A stretch of 64,000 nucleotides of DNA from Streptomyces sp. HUAS 15-9 (GCF_025642155.1 NZ_CP106798.1:6200001-6264000); one strand, 5' to 3'; shown: positions 44,909-54,327, numbered from the stretch's first letter. Notes: a model not told the origin generated them from the sequence alone. Made by a program: numbers and translations.

Positions 44909-47900
44909 GTGCACCTCAAGGCCCTGACCCTCCGCGGGTTCAAGTCGTTCGCCTCGGCGACCACACTCCGGTTCGAACCGGGGATCACGTGTGTCGTGGG
45001 ACCGAACGGCTCGGGCAAGTCCAATGTCGTGGACGCGCTCAGCTGGGTCATGGGCGAACAGGGCGCCAAGTCGCTGCGCGGCGGCAAGATGGAGGACGTC
45101 ATCTTCGCCGGCACCACCGGGCGTCCGCCGCTGGGCCGCGCCGAGGTGTCGCTGACCATCGACAACTCCGACGGGGCTCTCCCCATCGAGTACGCCGAGG
45201 TCACCATCACGCGGATCATGTTCCGCAACGGCGGCAGCGAGTACCAGATCAACGGCGACACCTGCCGTCTCCTCGACATCCAGGAACTCCTCTCGGACTC
45301 CGGCATCGGCCGCGAGATGCACGTCATCGTCGGCCAGGGCCAGCTCGACTCCGTCCTGCACGCCGACCCCATGGGCCGCCGCGCCTTCATCGAGGAGGCG
45401 GCCGGTGTCCTCAAGCACCGCAAGCGCAAGGAGAAGGCGCTGCGGAAGCTGGACGCGATGCAGGCCAACCTCGCGCGCGTGCAGGACCTCACCGACGAGC
45501 TGCGCAGGCAGCTCAAGCCGCTGGGACGTCAGGCCGCGGTCGCCCGACGGGCCGCCGTCATCCAGGCCGACCTGCGCGACGCCCGGCTGCGCCTGCTCGC
45601 CGATGACCTCGTACGGCTCCGGGAAGCCCTGAAGAGCGAGATCGCCGACGAGGCCGCGCTCAAGGAGCGCAAGGAGACCGCCGAACAGGAGCTGAAGAGG
45701 GCGCTCCAGCGCGAGGCGCTCCTGGAGGACGAGGTACGGCAACTCACGCCGCGCCTGCAGCGCGCCCAGCAGACCTGGTACGAACTCTCCCAGCTCGCCG
45801 AGCGCGTCCGCGGCACGATCTCGCTGGCCGACGCCCGGGTGAAGAGCGCCACCTCCGTGCCCGCCGAGGAACGGCGCGGCCGCGACCCCGAGGACATGGA
45901 GCGCGAGGCCGCCCGCATCCGCGAGCAGGAGGCCGAGCTGGAGGCCGCCCTGGAAGCGGCCCAGCGCGCGCTCGACGACACCGTCGCCCACCGCGCCGAA
46001 CTGGAACGCGAACTGGCCCTCGAGGAACGGCGCCTCAAGGACGTCGCCCGTGCCATCGCCGACCGTCGTGAGGGCCTGGCCCGGCTGAACGGGCAGGTCA
46101 ACGCGGCCCGTTCGCGTGCCGCGGCCGCCCAGTCCGAGATCGACCGGCTGGCCGCGGCACGGGACGAGGCCCAGGAGCGGGCCGTCGCCGCGCAGGAGGA
46201 GTACGAGGCACTGAAGGCCGAGGTCGACGGCCTCGACGCGGGCGACGCCGAACTCGGCGAGCGGCACGACACGGCCAAGCGGCAGCTCGCGGAGGCCGAG
46301 TCCGCCCTCACCGCCGCCCGCGAGGCCGTCACCGCGGCGGAGCGCCGACGTGCCGCGACCCAGGCCCGCCACGAGGCACTGTCCCTGGGCCTGCGGCGCA
46401 AGGACGGCACCGGCGTGCTGCTCGGCGCCAAGGACCGGCTCAGCGGCCTGCTCGGCCCGGCGGCCGAGCTGCTGACGGTGACCCCGGGCCACGAGGTCGC
46501 CCTGGCCGCCGCGTTCGGCGCTGCGGCGGACGCGATCGCGGTGACGACCCCGGCCTCGGCGGCCGAGGCAATCAGACTCCTCCGCAAACAGGACGCCGGC
46601 CGCGCGTCCCTCCTGCTGGCGGGAGCACCGGAGGACGTGGCGCCGAAGGGTAGGCCGGGCCGACCCGCCTCCCCGGAAGCCACGGGTACTCCCGGCCCCG
46701 TCGGGCTGAGCGCCGACGGGCCCGGACCGGGTGCCCACGGCGCGGCGAACCCGCGGCCACCTGCCGGCGCCGGGGACCCGGGCGTCGACTCCGGCTCCGG
46801 CTCCGGCCAGCTGAGCGTGGATGGGTCCGGTGCGGGTGCGGCGAGTGGGGCGGGTTCGTCGGATGGCGTGCGTGGCGCCGGAGCCCTGGCAGCCCCTGGC
46901 TCTGGCGAGCCGTGCGTGGGCGGGTTCGATCCGGGAGCCATGACCGGTGCGGCAGGTGGACCGGCCTCCCGGGCTGTCGCGGGCGACGGGACCGGTCGCT
47001 TCGGTACGGGTGCGCTGAGTGGGGCGGGTTCGCCGGATGGCGTGCGTGCCGCTGGGGCCCCCGGCTCCGGCGAGGCACGCGTGGGCGGGTTCGATCCGGG
47101 TGCCATGACCAGTACTGCGGGCGGAATGGGTGCCCCAGCCGACGTTCATGCCGTCGGCTCCGGTGGGCGGCAGGCGGGCGGCTTCCGTTCCGACGGGCAC
47201 CCCTTCGCCGCCGACCTCGTCCGTGGTCCCGCCGATCTCATGCCTGCCGTACGGCGCCTGCTGCGCGGGATCGTCGTCGTAGGCACCCTCGAGGACGCCG
47301 AGGATCTCGTCTACGCCCACCCCGACCTCACCGCCGTCACCGCCGAAGGCGACCTGCTGGGGGCGCACTTCGCACACGGCGGGTCCGCGGGGGCGCCCAG
47401 TCTGCTCGAGGTGCAGGCGTCCGTGGACGAGGCCGCGGCCGAGCTGGCCGAGCTGGCCGTGCGCTGCGAGGAGCTGTCCGAGGCTCAGGGCCGGGCCGCC
47501 GAGCGGCGCGGGGAGTGTGCCGCGCTGGTCGAGGAGCTGGGGGAGCGGCGGCGGGCGGCCGACCGGGAGAAGTCGGCCGTCGCCCAGCAGCTCGGACGGC
47601 TCGCCGGGCAGGCGCGCGGTGCCGCGGGTGAGGCCGAGCGGTCCACCGCGGCGGCGGCACGCGCGCAGGAGGCGCTCGACAAGGCCGTACAGGACGCCGA
47701 GGAGCTCGCCGAACGGCTCGCCGTCGCCGAGGAGATGCCCATCGAGGAGGAGCCGGACACCTCGGCGCGCGACCGGCTCGCCGCCGACGGTGCCAACGCC
47801 CGGCAGACCGAGATGGAGGCCCGGCTCCAGGTGCGTACGCACGAGGAGCGGGTCAAGGGGCTCGCCGGGCGGGCCGACTCGCTCGACCGGGGCGCCCGCG

Positions 47901-48997
47901 CCGAACGCGAGGCACGCGCGCGTGCCGAGCAGCGGCGGGCGCGGCTGCGCCACGAGGCAGCCGTCGCGGAGGCGGTCGGCTCCGGTGCGCGGCAACTGCT
48001 CGCGCACGTCGAGGTGTCGCTGGGCCGGGCCGAGCGCGAGCGGGCCGCGGCCGAGGCCGCCAAGGCCCGCCGGGAGCAGGAACTGACCGCCGCCCGCGGC
48101 ACCGGACGCGATCTCAAGGCGGAACTCGACAAGCTGACGGACTCGGTGCACCGCGGCGAGGTGCTCGGCGCCGAGAAGCGGCTGCGCATAGAGCAACTGG
48201 AGAGCAAGGCGCTGGAGGAGCTGGGCGTGGAGCCGGCCGGGCTCGTCTCCGAGTACGGCCCGCATCAGCTCGTACCGCCGTCCCCGCCCGCCGAGGGCGA
48301 GGTGCTGCCCGAGGACCCGGAGCACCCGCGCAACCGGCCGAGGCCCTTCGTGCGGGCCGAGCAGGAGAAGCGACTGAAGGCGGCCGAGCGGGCGTACCAG
48401 CAGCTCGGCAAGGTGAACCCGCTCGCCCTGGAGGAGTTCGCGGCCCTGGAGGAGCGGCACAAGTTCCTCAGCGAGCAACTGGAGGACCTGAAGAAGACCC
48501 GCGCCGACCTGCTTCAGGTGGTGAAGGAGGTCGACGAGCGCGTCGAGCAGGTCTTCACCGAGGCCTACCGGGACACGGCCCGGGAGTTCGAGGGCGTCTT
48601 CAGCCGCCTGTTCCCGGGCGGTGAGGGGCGGCTGATCCTGACCGACCCCGACAACATGCTGACCACCGGCGTCGACGTCGAGGCCCGGCCGCCGGGCAAG
48701 AAGGTCAAGCGGCTCTCCCTGCTCTCGGGCGGCGAGAGGTCGCTCACCGCCGTCGCGATGCTGGTGTCGATCTTCAAGGCCCGGCCGAGCCCGTTCTATG
48801 TCATGGACGAGGTCGAGGCCGCGCTCGACGACACCAACCTGCAGCGGCTGATCCGCATCATGCAGGAGCTGCAGGAGTCCTCGCAGCTGATCGTGATCAC
48901 CCACCAGAAGCGGACCATGGAGGTCGCCGACGCGCTCTACGGCGTCTCCATGCAGGGTGACGGTGTGTCGAAGGTCATCTCGCAGCGTCTGCGCTAG
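44909..48997 (+). CDS. smc: Chromosome segregation protein SMC with enlarged hinge
   Basis: 1362 residues, about 180 longer than the ~1186 I remember for the S. coelicolor protein. The P-loop GPNGSGKSN lies near 31-39, coiled coils at about 170-500 and 790-1150, and the ABC signature LLSGGERSLTAVAML near 1270 with VMDEVEAALDD near 1300. The hinge core around 515-575 (LGAKDRLSGLLGPAAELL, EAIRLLRKQDAGRASLLLAG) is interrupted by a Gly/Ala/Pro/Ser-rich insert from about 575 to 765, then resumes at ADLVRGPADLMPAVRRLLR. GTG 44909 begins MHLKALTLRGFKSFA; GTG 44876 is a longer alternative. SMC organises and segregates chromosomes with ScpAB, which are not in the window. Confidence 0.96.
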   Translation: MHLKALTLRGFKSFASATTLRFEPGITCVVGPNGSGKSNVVDALSWVMGEQGAKSLRGGKMEDVIFAGTTGRPPLGRAEVSLTIDNSDGALPIEYAEVTITRIMFRNGGSEYQINGDTCRLLDIQELLSDSGIGREMHVIVGQGQLDSVLHADPMGRRAFIEEAAGVLKHRKRKEKALRKLDAMQANLARVQDLTDELRRQLKPLGRQAAVARRAAVIQADLRDARLRLLADDLVRLREALKSEIADEAALKERKETAEQELKRALQREALLEDEVRQLTPRLQRAQQTWYELSQLAERVRGTISLADARVKSATSVPAEERRGRDPEDMEREAARIREQEAELEAALEAAQRALDDTVAHRAELERELALEERRLKDVARAIADRREGLARLNGQVNAARSRAAAAQSEIDRLAAARDEAQERAVAAQEEYEALKAEVDGLDAGDAELGERHDTAKRQLAEAESALTAAREAVTAAERRRAATQARHEALSLGLRRKDGTGVLLGAKDRLSGLLGPAAELLTVTPGHEVALAAAFGAAADAIAVTTPASAAEAIRLLRKQDAGRASLLLAGAPEDVAPKGRPGRPASPEATGTPGPVGLSADGPGPGAHGAANPRPPAGAGDPGVDSGSGSGQLSVDGSGAGAASGAGSSDGVRGAGALAAPGSGEPCVGGFDPGAMTGAAGGPASRAVAGDGTGRFGTGALSGAGSPDGVRAAGAPGSGEARVGGFDPGAMTSTAGGMGAPADVHAVGSGGRQAGGFRSDGHPFAADLVRGPADLMPAVRRLLRGIVVVGTLEDAEDLVYAHPDLTAVTAEGDLLGAHFAHGGSAGAPSLLEVQASVDEAAAELAELAVRCEELSEAQGRAAERRGECAALVEELGERRRAADREKSAVAQQLGRLAGQARGAAGEAERSTAAAARAQEALDKAVQDAEELAERLAVAEEMPIEEEPDTSARDRLAADGANARQTEMEARLQVRTHEERVKGLAGRADSLDRGARAEREARARAEQRRARLRHEAAVAEAVGSGARQLLAHVEVSLGRAERERAAAEAAKARREQELTAARGTGRDLKAELDKLTDSVHRGEVLGAEKRLRIEQLESKALEELGVEPAGLVSEYGPHQLVPPSPPAEGEVLPEDPEHPRNRPRPFVRAEQEKRLKAAERAYQQLGKVNPLALEEFAALEERHKFLSEQLEDLKKTRADLLQVVKEVDERVEQVFTEAYRDTAREFEGVFSRLFPGGEGRLILTDPDNMLTTGVDVEARPPGKKVKRLSLLSGGERSLTAVAMLVSIFKARPSPFYVMDEVEAALDDTNLQRLIRIMQELQESSQLIVITHQKRTMEVADALYGVSMQGDGVSKVISQRLR
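46640..47203 (+). repeat. Imperfect internal repeats coding the SMC hinge insertion
   Basis: GAGTGGGGCGGGTTCG recurs at 46843 and 47017 (174 nt apart) and GTGGGCGGGTTCGATCCGGG at 46916 and 47081 (165 nt apart). Both copies encode SGAGS-DGVR and VGGFDPGAMT blocks. This indicates in-frame duplication of a ~58-codon unit with a small deletion. Confidence 0.8.
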
Positions 48998-49045
48998 ACC
49001 GGTGCGGACTACGCGCATCACGACCTGCACTTCTTGATTTCTTTA

Positions 49046-49159
49046 CTTCTTGAAGCCAACCTCGCCGGACTACGTTCTAAAGTCACATCACTAGCCCTAT
49101 TGACTTCGATACTTGAAGGCATAGTCTCTGCAACGTTGCTTTTACCTTCAGGTTGAAGG
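49046..49159. promoter_or_regulatory. AT-rich glcP upstream region with repeated CTTGAAG-type palindromes
   Basis: CTTCTTGAAG (49046-49055) is a perfect palindrome. CCTTCA-GGT-TGAAGG (49145-49159) is a second, and ACTTGAAGG lies between. They lie before the permease gene and are likely operator sites for a carbon regulator. No such regulator gene is in the window. Confidence 0.5.
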
Positions 49160-49205
49160 GCTCACCCCACCCCGGCAGCGTTGCCGGGTGCCCGAGGAGT
49201 TTTGC

Positions 49206-50624
49206 GTGACCAGCACAGCGCAGGTACCCAAGTCAGGAGCCGGGACGGCTCAACCCGAACATCTCGGGCACGTCATCTTCATCGCGGCGGCGGCCGCGAT
49301 GGGCGGTTTCCTCTTCGGCTACGACAGTTCCGTGATCAACGGCGCCGTCGAGGCCATCCGGGACCGCTACGGCATCGGCTCCGCGGCGCTGGCCCAGGTC
49401 ATCGCCATCGCCCTGATCGGCTGTGCCATCGGTGCCGCGACGGCAGGCCGCATGGCCGACCGGATCGGCCGCATCCGCGTCATGCAGATCGCCGCCCTGC
49501 TGTTCACGGTCAGCGCCGTCGGCTCGGCCCTGCCCTTCTCGCTGTGGGACTTCGCCCTCTGGCGCGTCGTCGGCGGCTTCGCCATCGGCATGGCCTCGGT
49601 CATCGGCCCCGCCTACATAGCCGAGGTCGCCCCGCCGGCCTACCGCGGCCGCCTCGGTTCCTTCCAGCAGGCCGCGATCGTCATCGGCATCGCCATCTCG
49701 CAGCTGGTCAACTGGGGCCTGCTCAACGCCGCCGACGGCGACCAGCGCGGCCGTCTGATGGGCCTGGAGGCCTGGCAGGTCATGCTCGGCGTGATGGTCG
49801 TCCCGGCCGTCCTCTACGGTCTGCTCTCCTTCGCGATCCCCGAGTCCCCCCGCTTCCTGATCTCCGTCGGCAGGCGCGAGCGCGCCCGCGAGATCCTCGC
49901 CGAGGTCGAGGGCCGGGGCCGTGACCTCGATGCCAGGGTCGCCGAGATCGAGCAGGCCATGACCAGCGAGCACAGGTCCACCTTCAAGGACCTGCTCGGT
50001 GGCGGTTTCTTCTTCAAGCCGGTCGTCTGGGTCGGCATCGGCCTGTCGGTCTTCCAGCAGTTCGTCGGCATCAACGTCGCGTTCTACTACTCCTCGACGC
50101 TGTGGCAGTCGGTCGGCGTCGACCCGACGGACTCGTTCTTCTACTCCTTCACGACGTCGATCATCAACATCGTCGGCACCGTGATCGCGATGATCTTCGT
50201 GGACCGCGTCGGACGCAAGCCGCTCGCCCTCATCGGCTCCATCGGCATGGCCGTCGGTCTCGCGCTGGAGGCCTGGGCGTTCTCCTACGACCTGGTCGAC
50301 GGCAGGCTGCCGGCCACCCAGGGCTGGATCGCCCTGATCGCCGCCCATGTCTTCGTCCTCTTCTTCGCCCTGTCCTGGGGTGTGGTCGTCTGGGTCATGC
50401 TCGGCGAGATGTTCCCGAACAAGATCCGCGCCGCCGCCCTGGGCGTGGCCGCCGCCGCGCAGTGGATCGCCAACTGGGCCATCACCGCGAGCTTCCCGTC
50501 CCTGGCCGACTGGAACCTCTCCGTCACCTACGTGATCTACACGGCCTTCGCGGCACTCTCCATCCCCTTTGTCCTGAAGTTCGTCAAGGAGACGAAGGGC
50601 AAGTCGCTGGAGGAGATGGGCTGA
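49206..50624 (+). CDS. glcP: MFS sugar permease, glucose transporter GlcP type
   Basis: 472 residues, 12 predicted TM helices. Sugar-porter signatures: GGFLFGYDSSVINGAV in TM1, AGRMADRIGRIRVM in loop 2-3, PAYIAEVAPPAYRGRLGSFQQ after TM4, PESPRFL, and QQFVGINVAFYYSSTLW in TM7. Glucose-proton symport is the role of the S. coelicolor GlcP orthologue; specificity here is inferred from similarity and position. GTG 49206 has GAGGAG 6 nt upstream. Confidence 0.92.
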   Translation: MTSTAQVPKSGAGTAQPEHLGHVIFIAAAAAMGGFLFGYDSSVINGAVEAIRDRYGIGSAALAQVIAIALIGCAIGAATAGRMADRIGRIRVMQIAALLFTVSAVGSALPFSLWDFALWRVVGGFAIGMASVIGPAYIAEVAPPAYRGRLGSFQQAAIVIGIAISQLVNWGLLNAADGDQRGRLMGLEAWQVMLGVMVVPAVLYGLLSFAIPESPRFLISVGRRERAREILAEVEGRGRDLDARVAEIEQAMTSEHRSTFKDLLGGGFFFKPVVWVGIGLSVFQQFVGINVAFYYSSTLWQSVGVDPTDSFFYSFTTSIINIVGTVIAMIFVDRVGRKPLALIGSIGMAVGLALEAWAFSYDLVDGRLPATQGWIALIAAHVFVLFFALSWGVVVWVMLGEMFPNKIRAAALGVAAAAQWIANWAITASFPSLADWNLSVTYVIYTAFAALSIPFVLKFVKETKGKSLEEMG

Positions 50625-50684
50625 CCCGCCCCACGGACTCGAGGAGAAGGGCCAAGTCCCCGCTGCCCCTCTCCTCGTACCCCT

Positions 50685-50725
50685 CCGCCGCCCCGGCCCG
50701 GCCACTGCCCGGACCGGGGCGGCGG
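50685..50725 (+). terminator. Terminator after glcP
   Basis: 12-bp stem CCGCCGCCCCGG/CCGGGGCGGCGG between converging genes. Confidence 0.8.
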
Positions 50726-50765
50726 TGTCATGTCCGGGGGTTCACCAGGTGTCACGTCCGGGGTC

Positions 50766-51143
50766 TCACCAGATCAGGACGCCGCCGCCGATCTCCAGGG
50801 CCCTGTGGGAGCTCTCCTCGATGATCCGCAACCTGACGTCGAGGTTGTCGCGGTGCTCTTCCAGTGTCCGGGGGCGCTCCGTGCCGACGGCGATCGCGTC
50901 CAGGTGGGTGCGCAGCGAGGCCACCTCACGCAGCAGGTCCGGCACCTCCCCGGCCTCGACGTAGAGATCGCCTTCGGCCAGCACGGGCAGGAAGCGGGCA
51001 GCCGGCGAGCGCACGAACTCCGATCCCCACACCGTCGTACGCCAGGACTCGAAGCCGCCGGAGTGGAACGCGTCGTCCGGCACGTCGAGGATCCGTATCC
51101 CACCGTCCGGCTCCCGGACGAACACTTCCACTGTCAGGCTCAT
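50766..51143 (-). CDS. Hypothetical protein (125 aa)
   Basis: Family not recognised. It begins MSLTVEVFVREPDGGIRILD, a beta-strand-rich start, followed by FESWRTTVWGSEFVRS and a helical C-terminus ending GGGVLIW. No signal peptide or membrane helix. ATG 51143. Such a fold would suit a small immunity- or toxin-associated protein, but nothing nearby supports that. A ~24-bp imperfect direct repeat (GTGTCAYGTCCGGGG) lies just past its 3' end. Confidence 0.75.
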   Translation of the reverse strand: MSLTVEVFVREPDGGIRILDVPDDAFHSGGFESWRTTVWGSEFVRSPAARFLPVLAEGDLYVEAGEVPDLLREVASLRTHLDAIAVGTERPRTLEEHRDNLDVRLRIIEESSHRALEIGGGVLIW

Positions 51144-51196
51144 GACCCCAGTGGATCACCGGCGGCCCCGACCGGACCACCGGATATCGCCGCCGG

Positions 51197-52168
51197 TCAG
51201 CCACCCACCGCCGGAACCACCCGCTCCGCGAACAGCCGCAGGCTCCGCCACCCCTCCTCCACCGGCATCCCGCCCGCCAGCGGATGGAGGACGAGGCTGT
51301 CCAGGCCCTGGGCCGCGCACTGCTGTGGGGTGAGGATCCGGTAGACGCCCTCGGCGCGCAGCTCGTCCACCGTCGTGGCCGCCGACCGCACCGCCGAGCG
51401 GATGTCACCGGACTGCCAGGAGGCGTACGTCCGGGCCTCGTGCAGGAAGTGCCGGCCGTACTCGGCCCACGTCCGGTCCGGATCCTCGGCTATGTGCAGG
51501 AGCGGGGTCTCGGCGGCGGGCATCATGGTCCAGCCCTCCGTGCCGTACTCGACGAGCCGCTCCTTGTAGTACGTCTCCAGCTCCGGCAGATGCGCGCTGG
51601 GGAAGAACGGCAGGCCGAACCGGGCGGCCCGGCGGGCGGCTGCCTTCGAGGAGCCGCCGACCAGCAGCAGGGGGTGCGGATCGGTGTACGGGCGCGGGGT
51701 GACCCGTACCGTACGGCCCCGGTACTCGAACTCCTCGCCGGTCCAGGCCTTCAGCAGGGTCTCCAGCAGCTCGTCCTGGAGCCTGCCGCGCCGCTTCCAG
51801 TCCACGTCGAACAGGGCGTACTCCTCGGGGCGGTACCCGATCCCGGCGACGGTGACCAGCCGCCCTCCGCTCAGCAGATCGAGCACGGCGATCTCCTCCG
51901 CGAGCCGCAGCGGGGTGTGGAGCGGGCCGATGATCGCCGAGACGGTGACCGCGATCCGCCGGGTCGCCCCGAACACCGCGCCCGCGAAGGCGAACGGCGA
52001 CGGCAGCCAGTTGTTCTCGGCTCCGTGGTGCTCCTCGGTCTGCACGGTGGTGATGCCGTGCTCGTCGGCGTACGCGGCCATCTCCAGGGCGGCCCGGTAG
52101 CGGGCGGCGAGCGAGGCGGGGGTCGCGCCGGGTTCGACGAGATTGAAACGTACGACCGTGACGGGCAT
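51197..52168 (-). CDS. LLM-class flavin/F420-dependent oxidoreductase
   Basis: 323 residues, luciferase-like TIM barrel. TVQTEEHHGAENNWLPSPF near 41, VSAIIGPLHTPLRLAEEIAVLDLLS, GRLVTVAGIGYRPEEYALF and LLLVGGSSKAAARRAARFG are typical cofactor-site segments. The substrate and whether it uses FMN or F420 are not shown; a cofC gene for F420 synthesis lies elsewhere in the window. ATG 52168 has a G run upstream; longer frames run antisense to ftsY. Divergent from ftsY. Confidence 0.9.
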   Translation of the reverse strand: MPVTVVRFNLVEPGATPASLAARYRAALEMAAYADEHGITTVQTEEHHGAENNWLPSPFAFAGAVFGATRRIAVTVSAIIGPLHTPLRLAEEIAVLDLLSGGRLVTVAGIGYRPEEYALFDVDWKRRGRLQDELLETLLKAWTGEEFEYRGRTVRVTPRPYTDPHPLLLVGGSSKAAARRAARFGLPFFPSAHLPELETYYKERLVEYGTEGWTMMPAAETPLLHIAEDPDRTWAEYGRHFLHEARTYASWQSGDIRSAVRSAATTVDELRAEGVYRILTPQQCAAQGLDSLVLHPLAGGMPVEEGWRSLRLFAERVVPAVGG

Positions 52169-52349
52169 GGGACGTCCCCCTTCGCCGGGTGGGGTGTCGG
52201 CGAGGGAGGAGGTTAGCTGACGGTTCGTCAGATCACCATGGCGGTGGCGTGGGTATCGAGCCGCCCAGGCCGCCTTGGAGGAATCTACGAAAAAACCCTC
52301 CCGGCGGATCAAGGGCCCTGCTGGGGGAGGGATGGATACTGGACGCGTT

Positions 52350-53561
52350 ATGGAAACCGTCATCCTTGCTGTAGTCATCGCCGTGGTGGTGCTCGCGGTG
52401 CTCGGCGGGCTCGTCGTCGGCAGCCGGCGCAAGAAGCAGCTGCCCCCGCCGCCCCCCGCCACGCCCGACATCACCGCACCTCCGGCCGAGCCGCACGTCG
52501 GCGACGAGGCCGAGACGCCGCGCGACGAACCGCGCCGGACGATAGAGGAGGTGGACCTCCCGGACGGCTCGGCCTCCGTCGCCGTCGAGGAACCCCCTGC
52601 CGCCGAAGCCGTCGAGGCTCCCGCGATCGAGATCCCGGAGCCCACCGCGGGACGTCTGGTGCGGCTGCGCGCCCGGCTCTCCCGCTCGCAGAACGCCCTC
52701 GGCAAGGGCCTGCTCACCCTGCTCTCCCGCGAGCACCTCGACGACGAGACGTGGGAGGAGATCGAGGACACGCTGCTCACCGCCGACGTCGGCGTCCAGC
52801 CCACCCAGGAGCTGGTCGAGGGCCTGCGGGAGCGCGTCAAGGTGCTCGGCACCCGCACCCCCACGGAGCTGCGCGGCCTGCTGCGCGACGAGCTCCTCAA
52901 ACTGGTCGGCACCGATGTCGACCGCACCGTGAGGACCGAGCCCGAGGACCGCAAGCCCGGCATCGTGATGGTCGTCGGCGTCAACGGCACCGGCAAGACC
53001 ACCACCACCGGCAAGCTCGCCCGGGTCCTGGTGGCCGACGGGCGCACCGTCGTGCTGGGCGCCGCCGACACCTTCCGTGCCGCCGCCGCCGACCAGCTGC
53101 AGACCTGGGGCGAGCGGGTCGGCGCCTACACCGTGCGCGGGCCGGAGGCAGGTGACCCCGCCTCCGTCGCCTTCGACGCGGTGAAGGAGGGCAAGGAGAT
53201 GGGCGTCGACGTGGTGCTCATCGACACCGCCGGCCGGCTGCACACCAAGACCGGCCTCATGGACGAGCTGGGCAAGGTCAAGCGCGTCGTCGAGAAGCAC
53301 GCCCCGCTCGACGAGGTGCTGCTCGTCCTCGACGCCACCACCGGCCAGAACGGCCTCGTCCAGGCCCGCGTCTTCGCCGAGGTCGTCGACATCACCGGCA
53401 TCGTGCTGACCAAGCTGGACGGCACCGCCAAGGGTGGCATCGTGGTCGCGGTCCAGCGTGAGCTGGGTGTGCCGGTCAAGCTGATCGGTCTCGGCGAGGG
53501 GGCCGACGACCTGGCGCCGTTCGAGCCGGAGGCGTTCGTTGACGCCCTTATCGGGGAGTGA
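52350..53561 (+). CDS. ftsY: Signal recognition particle receptor FtsY
   Basis: 403 residues from ATG 52350. The N-terminal helix METVILAVVIAVVVLAVLGG is a membrane anchor. An acidic linker of about 100 residues follows, then the NG domain: GVNGTGKTTTTGKLA near 210, DTFRAAAADQL, DTAGRLHTK near 291 and TKLDGTAKGG near 352. It docks ribosome-SRP complexes, partner of Ffh at 61779-63329. An in-frame ATG at 52332 is an alternative start. Terminated by the hairpin at 53592-53630. Confidence 0.95.
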   Translation: METVILAVVIAVVVLAVLGGLVVGSRRKKQLPPPPPATPDITAPPAEPHVGDEAETPRDEPRRTIEEVDLPDGSASVAVEEPPAAEAVEAPAIEIPEPTAGRLVRLRARLSRSQNALGKGLLTLLSREHLDDETWEEIEDTLLTADVGVQPTQELVEGLRERVKVLGTRTPTELRGLLRDELLKLVGTDVDRTVRTEPEDRKPGIVMVVGVNGTGKTTTTGKLARVLVADGRTVVLGAADTFRAAAADQLQTWGERVGAYTVRGPEAGDPASVAFDAVKEGKEMGVDVVLIDTAGRLHTKTGLMDELGKVKRVVEKHAPLDEVLLVLDATTGQNGLVQARVFAEVVDITGIVLTKLDGTAKGGIVVAVQRELGVPVKLIGLGEGADDLAPFEPEAFVDALIGE

Positions 53562-53591
53562 AGTCACCCACCGTATTCGCTACGCCGTCGA

Positions 53592-53630
53592 GAAGCGCCC
53601 GCCCCAAGGTCCAGTTGGGACGGGCGCTTC
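53592..53630. terminator. Terminator between ftsY and the PrimPol-like gene
   Basis: GAAGCGCCCG/CGGGCGCTTC stem extended by CCCAA/TTGGG, between converging genes. Confidence 0.85.
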
Positions 53631-53670
53631 GCCGTCTGCGCGTACGACCGGGGAATCACCAGGCAGGGCC

Positions 53671-54327
53671 CTAGGCCCGCGACCGATGCGCCACATAGGC
53701 CAGCGTCCCCAGCAGCAGGCGGGCTGCGGGTGGCTTCGACACCGAGTCCAGGGCCGGTGGCCGCAGCCAGCGCACCGGGCCGAGGCCGCCCCGGTCGGAG
53801 GGCGGCGCCGTGAGGTACGTACCGGGGCCGAGGCCGTGCAGGTCGAGGGAGGACGGGTCGTCCCAGCCCATGCGGTAGAGCAGCGCGGGCAGTTCTGCGG
53901 CGGCGCCCGGGGCGACGAGGAACTGGGCGCGGCCGTCCGGAGTCGCGGTCACCGGGCCGAGAGGAAGGCCCATGCGCTCGAGGCGGACCAGGGCGCGGCG
54001 CCCGGCGGGCTCGGCGACCTCGATGACATCGAATGCCCGCCCGACCGGCAGCATCACCGAAGCACCCGGGAACTCGCCCCAGGCCTTGGTCACTTCGTCG
54101 AGCGTGGCCCCGGAGGAGATCTGGGGCGCGAACTCCAGCGGATGCGCGCCCGGCGCACCGCAGTCCGCCCGGCCGCACGAACAGGCGCCCGCTGCGGCCC
54201 GCGCTCCCGGCACCACGTCCCAGCCCCACAGCCCGGTGAACTCGGCGACGTCGGTGCACTCCGACGAACGGCCGCGCCGACGCGCGCCGGTGCGGATCTC
54301 GCGAATACCGCCGATCGTGAAGCCCAT
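53671..54327 (-). CDS. Stand-alone bifunctional primase/polymerase-like domain protein
   Basis: 218 residues resembling the N-terminal PrimPol domain. WGWDVVPGARAAAGACSCGR then CGAPGAHPLEFAPQ matches the cysteine/PGxHP region of that family. The expected catalytic DxD strand reads RAFDVIEVAE, with only one of the acidic pair in place, so it may be inactive. No helicase or C-terminal partner is fused. It sits next to nsdA in a divergent arrangement, conserved as I recall. Function unknown. Confidence 0.75.
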   Translation of the reverse strand: MGFTIGGIREIRTGARRRGRSSECTDVAEFTGLWGWDVVPGARAAAGACSCGRADCGAPGAHPLEFAPQISSGATLDEVTKAWGEFPGASVMLPVGRAFDVIEVAEPAGRRALVRLERMGLPLGPVTATPDGRAQFLVAPGAAAELPALLYRMGWDDPSSLDLHGLGPGTYLTAPPSDRGGLGPVRWLRPPALDSVSKPPAARLLLGTLAYVAHRSRA

